Source: Pseudomonas putida
GTDB lineage: Bacteria > Pseudomonadota > Gammaproteobacteria > Pseudomonadales > Pseudomonadaceae
Length of the DNA: 64,000 bases
Direction: 5' to 3'
Assembly (NCBI RefSeq): GCF_004357765.1
Contig: NZ_SMTE01000009.1
Location: forward strand, 124,001 to 188,000
Made by a program: the position numbers and the translations under genes. The stretch's first letter is position 1, and every line of letters starts with the position of its first letter. Below, piece by piece: positions 1 to 6,982 of this stretch. Below the pieces are notes generated by a model, which saw only the letters and a program-made list of their open reading frames with translations, searched no databases and was not told where the DNA came from.

Positions 1-1085
1 TAGGCCGCGCCGCCGTTGTAGATACGGTCCAGGCAATAGTTGGCGCCGACGCAAGGGCGGATATCGTCTTCGCGACCTTCGATGATCTTGCGCACGATAT
101 GGGGGTCGGTCATGTGCGCGCGGGTCATCCCGACCATGTCCACCAACCCCGAGGCAATGGCATGGCGCGCCGTGGCCACGTCGGGGATCTTCGCGGCATG
201 GAAGGTCGGGAAGCCGGTCAGCGCCTTGATCTCGCCGGCAAAGTCCAGGTGCGGGGCATTGCGCATGCCCTGGACCGGAATGACGTCAGTCAGCCCGGCG
301 TCGGTGGCGATATTACCGCGAATCACATTCAGGAAGTCGATCATGCCGCTGTCTTTGAGCCGTTGGGAGATCTGCAGGCCTTCCTCTTTGGTCAGTCCGC
401 CGGTCAGGATTTCGTCCCCGGTGTAGCGAATGCCGACGATGAATTCTGCGCCCACGCGCTGGCGAATGGCGGTGAGCACATCGAACGTGAAGCGCAGACG
501 GTTATCCAGCGAGCCGCCATATGGCCCTTCCAGTTCGTTGGTCAGGGGTGACCAGAACTGATCCATCAGATGGCCGTAGGCTTGCAGCTCGATGCCGTCC
601 AGGCCGGCGGCTTTCATGCGTTCGGCGGCATCGGCGTAGTCGCGGATGATGCGCTCGATGTCCCAGGGTTCGAGTTGCTTGGGAAAGGCGCGGTGGGCGG
701 GTTCCTGATTGTGCGAGGGTGACACCACCGGTAACCAGTCGCCCTTGTCCCAGCGTGTCCGCCGGCCCAGGTGAGTGAGCTGGATCATCACCGCTGCGCC
801 GTGTTCGTGGCACTCGTCGGTGAGGTCCTTGAGCCATCCGACCACTTCGTCCTTGTACGCCAGAATGTTGTTGAACACAGGTGGGCTGTCACGGGAGATC
901 GCCGCCGAGCCTGCGGTCATGGTCATGGCTACCCCGGCTTTTGCCCGCTCGACGTGGTAGGCACGGTAGAGCTTCTTCGGCATCCCGTCTTCCGGGTAAG
1001 CCGGTTCGTGCGACGTGGTGATGATGCGGTTGCGCAAGGTCAGATGCTTGAGGCGATAAGGCTGAAGTAGCGGATCGTTTTTCAT
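1..1085 (-). CDS. NADH:flavin oxidoreductase, N-methylproline demethylase-like (5' part, C-terminus off window)
   Basis: Old-yellow-enzyme-type TIM-barrel flavoprotein. The reverse-strand reading frame begins MKNDPLLQPYRLKHLTLRNR and stays open for 361 codons to the window edge, so the C-terminal FeS/FAD/NAD domain usual in the 2,4-dienoyl-CoA reductase/DgcA/StcD group would lie outside. Family hallmarks visible are the LRNR start, the MIQLTHLGRR segment, the GxxGGSLxNRxRF segment and the CVGAN segment near the edge. Members of this group demethylate N-methylated prolines or dimethylglycine; the exact substrate here is inferred from overall resemblance. It is divergent from the TetR gene, and its promoter overlaps a perfect inverted repeat, so repression by that TetR protein is likely. 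Other enoate reductase activities cannot be excluded. Confidence 0.85.
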   Translation of the reverse strand, partial: MKNDPLLQPYRLKHLTLRNRIITTSHEPAYPEDGMPKKLYRAYHVERAKAGVAMTMTAGSAAISRDSPPVFNNILAYKDEVVGWLKDLTDECHEHGAAVMIQLTHLGRRTRWDKGDWLPVVSPSHNQEPAHRAFPKQLEPWDIERIIRDYADAAERMKAAGLDGIELQAYGHLMDQFWSPLTNELEGPYGGSLDNRLRFTFDVLTAIRQRVGAEFIVGIRYTGDEILTGGLTKEEGLQISQRLKDSGMIDFLNVIRGNIATDAGLTDVIPVQGMRNAPHLDFAGEIKALTGFPTFHAAKIPDVATARHAIASGLVDMVGMTRAHMTDPHIVRKIIEGREDDIRPCVGANYCLDRIYNGGAA

Positions 1086-1119
1086 ATCGGTCTCGCAAAC
1101 AGGTCATCAGGCTTGGCCG

Positions 1120-1148
1120 ACAATAGGCTGGCTGTACACCAGTGTCAA
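1120..1148 (-). promoter_or_regulatory. Sigma-70 promoter of the flavin oxidoreductase gene
   Basis: On the reverse strand TTGACA (1148-1143) is followed after exactly 17 bp by TATTGT (1125-1120), a near-consensus promoter ending 35 bp before the ATG at 1085. The -35 box lies inside the left arm of the inverted repeat at 1133-1169, so a bound repressor would block it. Confidence 0.7.
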
Positions 1149-1169
1149 CATTATTGACACTGGTGTACA
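1133..1169. promoter_or_regulatory. Perfect 16-bp inverted repeat, probable TetR operator
   Basis: The arms TGTACACCAGTGTCAA (1133-1148) and TTGACACTGGTGTACA (1154-1169) are exact reverse complements around the 5-bp centre CATTA. The site lies between the divergent flavin oxidoreductase and TetR genes and overlaps the -35 box of the former. It also contains TACAAT (1166-1171), a possible -10 box for the TetR gene. One bound dimer or dimer pair could repress both directions. Confidence 0.8.
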
Positions 1170-1210
1170 ATCGACCACCAACAGCGCATCTGAACAGGGA
1201 AGCATCACCC

Positions 1211-1858
1211 ATGAAAGCGACCACCAAAATGGCGGAGCCGACCGGCCGAAGCTCGTTGGAAGGGTGGCTCGATGCGGCCTACGAAAGCCTGACGGAGTCA
1301 GGTGTAGAGGCCGTGCGAGTCATGCCGCTGGCGAAAAAACTGAATGTGTCGCGCACCAGCTTCTACTGGTTCTTCGAAGACCGCGATGCCTTGCTCGGCG
1401 CCCTGATCGAACGCTGGAAAGGCAAGAACACCTTCAACCTCATTGCCCAATCCGAGGCTTATGCCGAGTCCATCACCGAGGCGATACTCAACGTTTTCGA
1501 TTGCTGGCTGAACAGCGAGTTGTTCGACTCGCAGTTCGAGTTCGCCATGCGCAGTTGGGCGCTGCAGTCCGCTGAAGTGGCGCAGGAAATCAGCCAGGCC
1601 GACGCCCAACGGGTCGAGGCGCTGCGGCAGATGTTCGAGCGTTTCGGTTTTGACCAGGATGCTGCGGTTACCCGTGCACGTTCGATCTATCTCACGCAAA
1701 TCGGCTATATCAGCATGAAGACCCAGGAGACGCTGAGCGAGCGCATGCGCTACATCCCCGAGTACCTGAGAATCTTCACGGGCAGGGAGCCCGAAGCCCG
1801 TGAGTTGCAGCGCTTCTGTCAACGCAACGGTTTCAGCAGTGCGGATCTGGACGGCTGA
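1211..1858 (+). CDS. TetR/AcrR family transcriptional regulator
   Basis: A 215-aa one-component repressor. The N-terminal helix-turn-helix lies at about residues 10-60 (ESGVEAVRVMPLAKKLNVSR, then the SFYWFFEDRDALL segment typical of TetR recognition helices), followed by a helical ligand-binding domain. I prefer the ATG at 1211, which has CAGGGA upstream and begins MKATTKMAEP; the in-frame upstream start at 1142 would lie inside the operator. It is divergent from the flavin oxidoreductase and probably represses that gene and itself. The ligand is unknown; an N-methylated amino acid or related amine would fit the neighbour. Confidence 0.88.
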   Translation: MKATTKMAEPTGRSSLEGWLDAAYESLTESGVEAVRVMPLAKKLNVSRTSFYWFFEDRDALLGALIERWKGKNTFNLIAQSEAYAESITEAILNVFDCWLNSELFDSQFEFAMRSWALQSAEVAQEISQADAQRVEALRQMFERFGFDQDAAVTRARSIYLTQIGYISMKTQETLSERMRYIPEYLRIFTGREPEARELQRFCQRNGFSSADLDG

Positions 1859-1863
1859 CCGCC

Positions 1864-2502
1864 TCAGCCCAAGATGCAATAGACCTTGCGCACTGGCACG
1901 TCACTGGCCCAGGCATTGGTAGCGCCAGCAGGCACTACCAGGGTTTCGCCAGCAGCGACCGTGTGCGCACCACCGCTTTTTTCGGTCAGCGTGAGCTGGC
2001 CTGCGATGATGTGCATCAACTCGCTGTACTTCGGTTCGACTTGCCGCCGTTCATAGGGCTCGCATGCCCACACCCCGATACGCAGTGCGCCCTGCTCGAA
2101 GCCACTCTGGCTCCAGGCGCGCGGCGCGGGACCGAGCAATACCTCGGCAGCTGGCGGGGGGCAGGGCTGCAATGGCCCGTGCAGGTCGAGTTTGACCGGG
2201 TGTTCATGGCTGGGAACCCCCTCCAGGCCTGGAAATCGGATGAACACGCAGCGCAGCGCACCGGTGGGCAGCCAGTTCAAGACCAGCCCGGCGGGCACCA
2301 CGAAGCAGTCGCCTGGCATGAGTAGCAGCTCGAAACCGTCTGCGCTCAAGCTGAGTTCGCCTGCTTCGAGCACTCCCAGCATGACCGCCTCGAGTGCATC
2401 GAACTGGCGTGCTTGGTCACCTGTGATGCAGCCGACTTCATACCCGGGTCCCTCCCAGGCAGCCAACGCATCACCCCGCCGGTAATGGAGAACGTGTGCC
2501 AT
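1864..2502 (-). CDS. Cupin domain protein (two cupin folds)
   Basis: A 212-aa protein with two beta-barrel halves: residues about 15-105 (a GYEVGCITGD start, then MPGDCFVVPAG) and about 125-210 (ELMHIIAGQLTLTEKSGG, then GETLVVPAGATNAW). The second half keeps the cupin EGx-like turn, but few of the usual metal-binding histidines are visible, so a binding or accessory role is as likely as catalysis. The start has a strong AGGAGG ribosome site. It lies 12 bp downstream of the FAD oxidoreductase and is probably cotranscribed with it. Similar small cupins accompany Pseudomonas amine-oxidation operons; the function is not established. Confidence 0.8.
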   Translation of the reverse strand: MAHVLHYRRGDALAAWEGPGYEVGCITGDQARQFDALEAVMLGVLEAGELSLSADGFELLLMPGDCFVVPAGLVLNWLPTGALRCVFIRFPGLEGVPSHEHPVKLDLHGPLQPCPPPAAEVLLGPAPRAWSQSGFEQGALRIGVWACEPYERRQVEPKYSELMHIIAGQLTLTEKSGGAHTVAAGETLVVPAGATNAWASDVPVRKVYCILG

Positions 2503-2514
2503 GAAACCTCCTGG

Positions 2515-3798
2515 TCAACGGCCAATGGCATCGAGAAACTGCTGCCAACCGGCGGCCAGGCGCACGCCCGGCGCGCGGAAGGCGTGCAGTGGAATAGGGT
2601 TGAGGCGCTCACCCGCGAGCAGCCGCAAGTCCAGCGGGCGGCCTGCGGTCAGCTCTGCCAGGCGGGCGCCCATGTAGGTCGACATGGCCACGCCGCCGCC
2701 GTTGTAGCCAATGGCATAGAAACACCGCTCGTCCAACTGCCCGGCGTGGGGCAGGCCATCGAGGGTCATGTCCACCAGGCCTGACCAGCGATAGGCGATG
2801 GCCTGGCCGCGCAGCTGTGGGAATATCTCCACCATGTTGTCCTGCAGCGCCTGGTAGGCGGCGTCGTTGCCGTCCTTGCCGAATGCCCCGCGACCGCCAA
2901 AGACCAGCCGATCGCCAATCACCCGGAACCAGCGCAGCATGCGCTTGGTGTCGCCACACACTTGGCCGCCCGGTAGCAGACTGGCCAGCACCGCGGGGGG
3001 CAGGGGCTCGGTGGCGATGATGGCACTGCAAAATGGCACGATGCGTCGGTGCAACGGAGCGCTGACGGGGGTGAGGTCGGAGTACGCGTTGGTGGCGTAC
3101 ACCAGCTGCTTGGCGTGGACACGCCCCTGGGGGGTGTCGACGACAATGCCGGCCGGGCTGCTCTGCACGCGTTGGGCCGGGCTGTCGACGAACACCTTCA
3201 CGCCCCGCTCGGTCAGGTGTCGTGCCATGCCCCGGGCAAAGTTCAAGGGGTGCAGTCCACCTGCTTTTGCGGTCAACATGCCACCGGTGAAGCGTTGCGA
3301 CCCGGTCATCTGTGCAACTTCCGCGGCGCTCAGCATGACCGAACTACGGCCGCCGGTTTCGCGTTGAATCCACGCGGCTGTCGCTTGCAGGCCTTCCAGC
3401 GCCTTGTCGTTGTGAGCCGCGGCCAGATGACCCTTGAGCGTTAGTCGCGCTTCACCCAGGCCGAGGGATTCGACCGTTTCGATCACGCTGTCCACTGCCG
3501 CGTAACCGGTGCGATAGAGATGCAGCGCGGTGTCGCGGTCATAGCGCTGCATCACGCTCTGGAAGCTGACGCGGAACTTGGGCGATACCACTCCACCATT
3601 GCGTCCGCTGGCACCGGAGGCCAGGCTGTTGGCCTCCAGCACCACCGGTTCACGACCACTGTCGGCGATATGGCGGGCGGCACTGAGGCCCGTGTAGCCG
3701 CCACCGATGATCACCACATCGCACTGCCGTTCGCCTTGCAGCGAGGGGAGTGGCACGGCGGGTTCGGCTGTGGCGGCCCAGAGAGACTGGATATTCAT
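2515..3798 (-). CDS. FAD-dependent amine/amino-acid oxidoreductase (DAO/PuuB-like)
   Basis: A 427-aa D-amino-acid-oxidase-fold flavoenzyme. An N-terminal ADP-binding Rossmann motif (VVIIGGGYTGLSAARHIAD, about residues 28-46) is followed by SLASGASGRNGG, the flavin-contacting segment of PuuB and OoxB-type oxidases. The C-terminal FAD segment GYNGGGVAMSTYMG is at about residues 370-385. It probably oxidises a secondary or primary amine to an imine and then an aldehyde in the cytoplasm. It lies between the HAD hydrolase and the cupin on one strand, near the polyamine-type transporter and the GabT/GabD-like enzymes, which fits oxidation of an imported amine. The substrate cannot be read from the sequence. 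Confidence 0.87.
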   Translation of the reverse strand: MNIQSLWAATAEPAVPLPSLQGERQCDVVIIGGGYTGLSAARHIADSGREPVVLEANSLASGASGRNGGVVSPKFRVSFQSVMQRYDRDTALHLYRTGYAAVDSVIETVESLGLGEARLTLKGHLAAAHNDKALEGLQATAAWIQRETGGRSSVMLSAAEVAQMTGSQRFTGGMLTAKAGGLHPLNFARGMARHLTERGVKVFVDSPAQRVQSSPAGIVVDTPQGRVHAKQLVYATNAYSDLTPVSAPLHRRIVPFCSAIIATEPLPPAVLASLLPGGQVCGDTKRMLRWFRVIGDRLVFGGRGAFGKDGNDAAYQALQDNMVEIFPQLRGQAIAYRWSGLVDMTLDGLPHAGQLDERCFYAIGYNGGGVAMSTYMGARLAELTAGRPLDLRLLAGERLNPIPLHAFRAPGVRLAAGWQQFLDAIGR

Positions 3799-3828
3799 GG
3801 GGCAATCATCCGCAATGTCTTGGCATTA

Positions 3829-3845
3829 GGGCCGCAATGCGGCCC
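3829..3845 (-). terminator. GC hairpin between HAD hydrolase and FAD oxidoreductase
   Basis: GGGCCGC and GCGGCCC pair around a 3-nt loop, just after the HAD stop codon. No U-run follows, so it may be a weak terminator or an mRNA-stabilising hairpin. A near-identical stem occurs at 6954-6971. Confidence 0.4.
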
Positions 3846-3854
3846 CGTTCGACC

Positions 3855-4559
3855 TCAGCCCAGTTCTTTCTCAACGGCATCGGCCAGTTGTGCCAGCGAG
3901 GTGAAGTGGTAATGCGGTTCGGTGCGCTCGGACTCCAGGGTGCCGCCGGTGCCTTTCTGTGCATGGCGGCGCTCGATCCAGCACACTTGATAGCCCAGGC
4001 GCTTGGCGACGCCGATGTCGTGGTACTGGCTTTGCGCAACGTGGAGAATCTGCTCGAAGACGATGCCCTGGCTGGCCAGCACACCGCGGGTGTAGGCGAA
4101 GAACTGTGGATCGGGTTTTTCGAAGCGCACATCGTCCACGGTGACCCGTACATCGAATGGCTCGCCCAAGGTGCGGGCCATGTGGTTGAGCGCCCAGATG
4201 CGCGAGTTGGTGGTCGCGACCAGCTTGAAGTGTTTGCGCAAGCGCTGCAGGGCTTCTACCGAGTCCGGGAAGGCTGGGAAGTTCTCCACCGACAAGGCTA
4301 GCCCACGGGCGTACTCGACACTGTCCGGCAGATTCAGCTTGGCGGCGATACGGTGATAGCAGCGTTCCAGGTCGTCAGGCCACCAGCCGGCATCCGACTC
4401 GGCGCGGGCTTCGCGATACGCCTTGAGAATCTCGTCATCGCTGTAGGCTTTGGCGGCTTCGGCAACGACGCCACGGATATGGTTGAGGATACCTGCCTCG
4501 AAATCGATCAGAGTACCGACGACATCGAAGGTCAAGGCTTTGAAGGGCTTGAAGGACAT
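3855..4559 (-). CDS. Haloacid dehalogenase type II-like HAD hydrolase
   Basis: A 234-aa HAD-superfamily protein. The nucleophile motif is TFDVVGTLID (Asp12). The motif II region is VATTNSR, motif III is RFEKPDP with the conserved Lys, and motif IV is HVAQSQYHDIGVAKRLG followed by the WIER segment. All catalytic positions are present, so the enzyme should be active on a 2-haloacid or phosphate-type substrate. I start at ATG 4559, preceded by CGGAG, rather than the in-frame start 12 codons upstream. It heads a probable three-gene unit with the FAD oxidoreductase and cupin. A diverged relative lacking the nucleophile is encoded at 6223-6903. Confidence 0.88.
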   Translation of the reverse strand: MSFKPFKALTFDVVGTLIDFEAGILNHIRGVVAEAAKAYSDDEILKAYREARAESDAGWWPDDLERCYHRIAAKLNLPDSVEYARGLALSVENFPAFPDSVEALQRLRKHFKLVATTNSRIWALNHMARTLGEPFDVRVTVDDVRFEKPDPQFFAYTRGVLASQGIVFEQILHVAQSQYHDIGVAKRLGYQVCWIERRHAQKGTGGTLESERTEPHYHFTSLAQLADAVEKELG

Positions 4560-4641
4560 GGTGCGCTCCGCGAGGGTGGGTGACGGTGTGAACAAAGTAT
4601 CGGCGTCCCGGCCTGCGCCAATGTTCCGTTTTCACCGCGTG

Positions 4642-4667
4642 CGGCAGGCATAACCTGCCGTATTTTT
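4642..4667 (+). promoter_or_regulatory. Dyad followed by T-run in the HAD/hydroxyacid dehydrogenase divergent region
   Basis: CGGCAGG (4642-4648) and CCTGCCG (4654-4660) pair around CATAA and are followed by TATTTTT. It looks like an intrinsic terminator, yet no gene precedes it on this strand. It may be a leader attenuator for the dehydrogenase gene or a protein-binding dyad. Confidence 0.4.
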
Positions 4668-4742
4668 CCCCGCTCCCAGGCAAATGTTGCGTGGACCTCT
4701 GGCAAGCTGGATCACTCGTCAACAGCCCAGGAGCGCAGCATC

Positions 4743-5669
4743 ATGACCCTGTTGTTCAAAGTCGACCCGGCCCGCGGCGGCGTCTGGAAGGCACTGTTCG
4801 CCGAACAGGCCCCGGATATCGAGGTGCGCCTGTGGCCTGATGTGGGCGAAGCTTCGGACGTTCGCTATCTGGCGACGTGGCAGCCGCCCGAAGGCATCGC
4901 CGAACGCTTTCCAAACCTCCAGGTGTTGTTCGCCACCTCAGCAGGGGTCGATCAGTTCGAGACTGCTGCTTTGCCCGACAGCGTGCAGGTGGTTCGGATG
5001 CTCGACCCTGGAATTGCCCACGGCATCGTCGAGTACGCGACCATGGCCGTGCTGGCCCTGCACCGTGACCTGCCGCTTTACCTGGAGCAGCAGCGCCAGG
5101 GCGTCTGGCAGGAGCACCCGATTGTTCCGGCACACCAGCGGCGTGTCGGGGTCATGGGGCTTGGAAACCTGGGGCAGGCGGTCTTGCGTCAGTTGCAAGG
5201 GTTTGGATTTGAACTGCAGGGATGGTCACGTTCGCAGAAGCAGATCGAGGGTGTGCGTTGTTTTGCCGGCGATGCGCAGTTGAAGGCATTTTTGGCTGGT
5301 TGCGAGATTCTCATCTGTCTATTGCCACTCACCCCGGATACCGCAGGCATTCTCGATGCCCGTCTGCTGGCAGCCTTGCCGCCTGGCGCTTGCCTGGTCA
5401 ACCTTGGACGCGGCGGTCACCTGGTGGACGACGACCTGCTGGCTGCTTTGCACAGCGGCCAGGTGAGGCGGGCGATCGTCGATGTGCTTGCCAGTGAACC
5501 GCCGGGTCGGGGCCATCCGTTGATGGGCCATCCCAATGTCTGGGTGACCCCGCATGTCGGCGCCATGACGCATCCTGAGTCGGCGTTTCGGGTGTTACTG
5601 GAGAACTTGCGCAGGCATCAACGGGGCGAGGCGATGGAGGGGGTCGTGCCACGCCAGCGTGGGTACTGA
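4743..5669 (+). CDS. D-2-hydroxyacid dehydrogenase, glyoxylate/hydroxypyruvate reductase A-like
   Basis: A 308-aa NAD(P)-dependent dehydrogenase of the GhrA type. The Rossmann motif GVMGLGNLGQAV lies at about residues 137-148. The catalytic triad is visible: Arg in NLGRGGHLVDDD, Glu in DVLASEPPGRGHPL and His in VTPHVGAMTHP. GhrA enzymes reduce glyoxylate or hydroxypyruvate with NADPH; here it could handle a 2-oxo acid released by the adjacent amine catabolism. The ATG has AGGAGCGC upstream. It is divergent from the HAD unit and convergent with the Lrp gene. Confidence 0.88.
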   Translation: MTLLFKVDPARGGVWKALFAEQAPDIEVRLWPDVGEASDVRYLATWQPPEGIAERFPNLQVLFATSAGVDQFETAALPDSVQVVRMLDPGIAHGIVEYATMAVLALHRDLPLYLEQQRQGVWQEHPIVPAHQRRVGVMGLGNLGQAVLRQLQGFGFELQGWSRSQKQIEGVRCFAGDAQLKAFLAGCEILICLLPLTPDTAGILDARLLAALPPGACLVNLGRGGHLVDDDLLAALHSGQVRRAIVDVLASEPPGRGHPLMGHPNVWVTPHVGAMTHPESAFRVLLENLRRHQRGEAMEGVVPRQRGY

Positions 5670-5691
5670 GCCCAGGCTCAGTTACCGCTGC

Positions 5692-6183
5692 TCATACCGC
5701 CCTGACCAGGCTGCGCAGCGGTACGGTGCTCTTGACCACGGGTGATTTGATGACGATGTAGCTGAAGTACTTTTCGATGCCGATCTCCTTCTCCAGTATC
5801 GACTCCATCAGCTCCTGATAATGCTGGATGCTGCTGCACAGGAAACGCACGAGGTAGTCGTAGCCGCCACTGATCAGATGACACTCCAGCACCTCGTCGA
5901 TGTTGCGGATACTCGACTCGAACTTGACGAAGTCCGCACGCTTGTGGTCCTGCAGAGTCACTTCCGTGAACACCGTCACCGAGTTGGCGAACTTGGCCAG
6001 GTTCACGTGGGCTTCGTAGCCACTGATGTAACCGGCAGCCTCCAGGCGTTTGACACGCTGCAGGCAGGGGCTGGGGGACAGGCCTACAGCCTCGGCGAGG
6101 CTGACGTTGGTCATGCGCCCGTCCTTTTGCAACTGGACAAGAATATTGATGTCGATGCGATCAAGTTTGGTTGCCGCGTCCAT
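5692..6183 (-). CDS. Lrp/AsnC family transcriptional regulator
   Basis: A 163-aa feast/famine regulator. The N-terminal winged helix begins LDRIDINILVQLQKDGRMTN, with recognition helix VGLSPSPCLQRVKRLEAAGYI. The C-terminal RAM domain holds the HLISGGYDYLVRF effector-binding segment. The start is preceded by TGAGGAG. It lies downstream of the GabT-like aminotransferase and HAD-like genes on the same strand and probably controls the amine or amino-acid catabolic genes in response to an amino acid. Dyads in the nearby intergenic regions are candidate targets, but none is a clear Lrp consensus. Confidence 0.92.
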   Translation of the reverse strand: MDAATKLDRIDINILVQLQKDGRMTNVSLAEAVGLSPSPCLQRVKRLEAAGYISGYEAHVNLAKFANSVTVFTEVTLQDHKRADFVKFESSIRNIDEVLECHLISGGYDYLVRFLCSSIQHYQELMESILEKEIGIEKYFSYIVIKSPVVKSTVPLRSLVRAV

Positions 6184-6222
6184 CGTTGACTCCTCAGTTG
6201 ATTCCGGTCCGGTCTGCCTGCT

Positions 6223-6903
6223 TCAGGCCCGTAGTGCCCACTGATGGGCATGGGCCATGTCGGCAAGGCTTGCGTATTCACAACGTTTGGCATCGAGTGC
6301 CGAATGTGTGAGGTTCCAGGGCTGGGTCTGTGCGCGCCGCAGAGTACAAATCGGGAAGTCGACCAGGCTGTTCCACGGGTCGTCCGGTTCGCTGCTGCGA
6401 ACGGGCAGCATGCCCATCCGTGGTACTTCAATCGCTTGCAGTGCGTGTGCCAAAGCTGGTCGCCAGTCGTCGTCAGCGGGTTCAACGATAGCATCGAAGG
6501 TGACCGGCAGGCGCCGGGTCAGGCTGTCGATATCGATGCCGTGGCGTGGAGCGATGAGGACCAGGCGATAGAACTTGCTCAGGTACTGCAAGGCGCCCGG
6601 TGCGTCTTCGTAGATCGGCCACTGCGCTGCAGCGCTACCAAAGGCCACACTGGCATCCCAATCTGGAACGATAAGCAATTGCTGCGCCAGGCGTTGATAG
6701 AGCTGTCCGTGCAGGGCCGTCGGGCTGCTGACCTGATCGGCCAGTTGCAACGCCAGGTTGCGATAGGCTGCCAGCAACTGCAGGTCGTCGAGCGGACGCG
6801 CAGATTGCGCCGCGAGGGGGCGCAGGCCTTCGAGTATGCCCCGTTCGCGGTCAACCAGGGTGGCGTACGACAAGCCCAGTGCCTGGTAATGGGTGATTTT
6901 CAT
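6223..6903 (-). CDS. HAD-like protein lacking the catalytic aspartate (putative pseudoenzyme)
   Basis: A 226-aa protein colinear with the type II dehalogenase at 3855-4559. The N-terminus reads ALGLSYATLVDRERGIL where the active relative has ALTFDVVGTLIDFEAGIL, so the Asp nucleophile is Ser and one residue is missing. The motif III region has VEPADDDWRP in place of FEKPDPQFF, losing the Lys, and the motif IV acidic loop reads SSEPDDPWNSL. The frame is intact and the ribosome site good (CAGGAG), so this looks like a maintained non-catalytic or repurposed protein rather than a decayed gene. It lies between the GabT-like and Lrp genes; its function is unknown. Confidence 0.7.
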   Translation of the reverse strand: MKITHYQALGLSYATLVDRERGILEGLRPLAAQSARPLDDLQLLAAYRNLALQLADQVSSPTALHGQLYQRLAQQLLIVPDWDASVAFGSAAAQWPIYEDAPGALQYLSKFYRLVLIAPRHGIDIDSLTRRLPVTFDAIVEPADDDWRPALAHALQAIEVPRMGMLPVRSSEPDDPWNSLVDFPICTLRRAQTQPWNLTHSALDAKRCEYASLADMAHAHQWALRA

Positions 6904-6953
6904 GGAAAGTGGCTCCTGTGGTGATTCAGCGGATCCATCCAGGGCTGTGCCAA

Positions 6954-6971
6954 GGGCCGCATCTGCGGCCC
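6954..6971 (-). terminator. GC hairpin after the GabT-like gene
   Basis: GGGCCGC and GCGGCCC pair around a 4-nt loop in the 79-bp gap between the aminotransferase stop and the HAD-like start. There is no U-run. The stem matches the one at 3829-3845, so both may be the same type of processing or termination signal. Confidence 0.4.
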
Positions 6972-6982
6972 CTGGCGATCAC

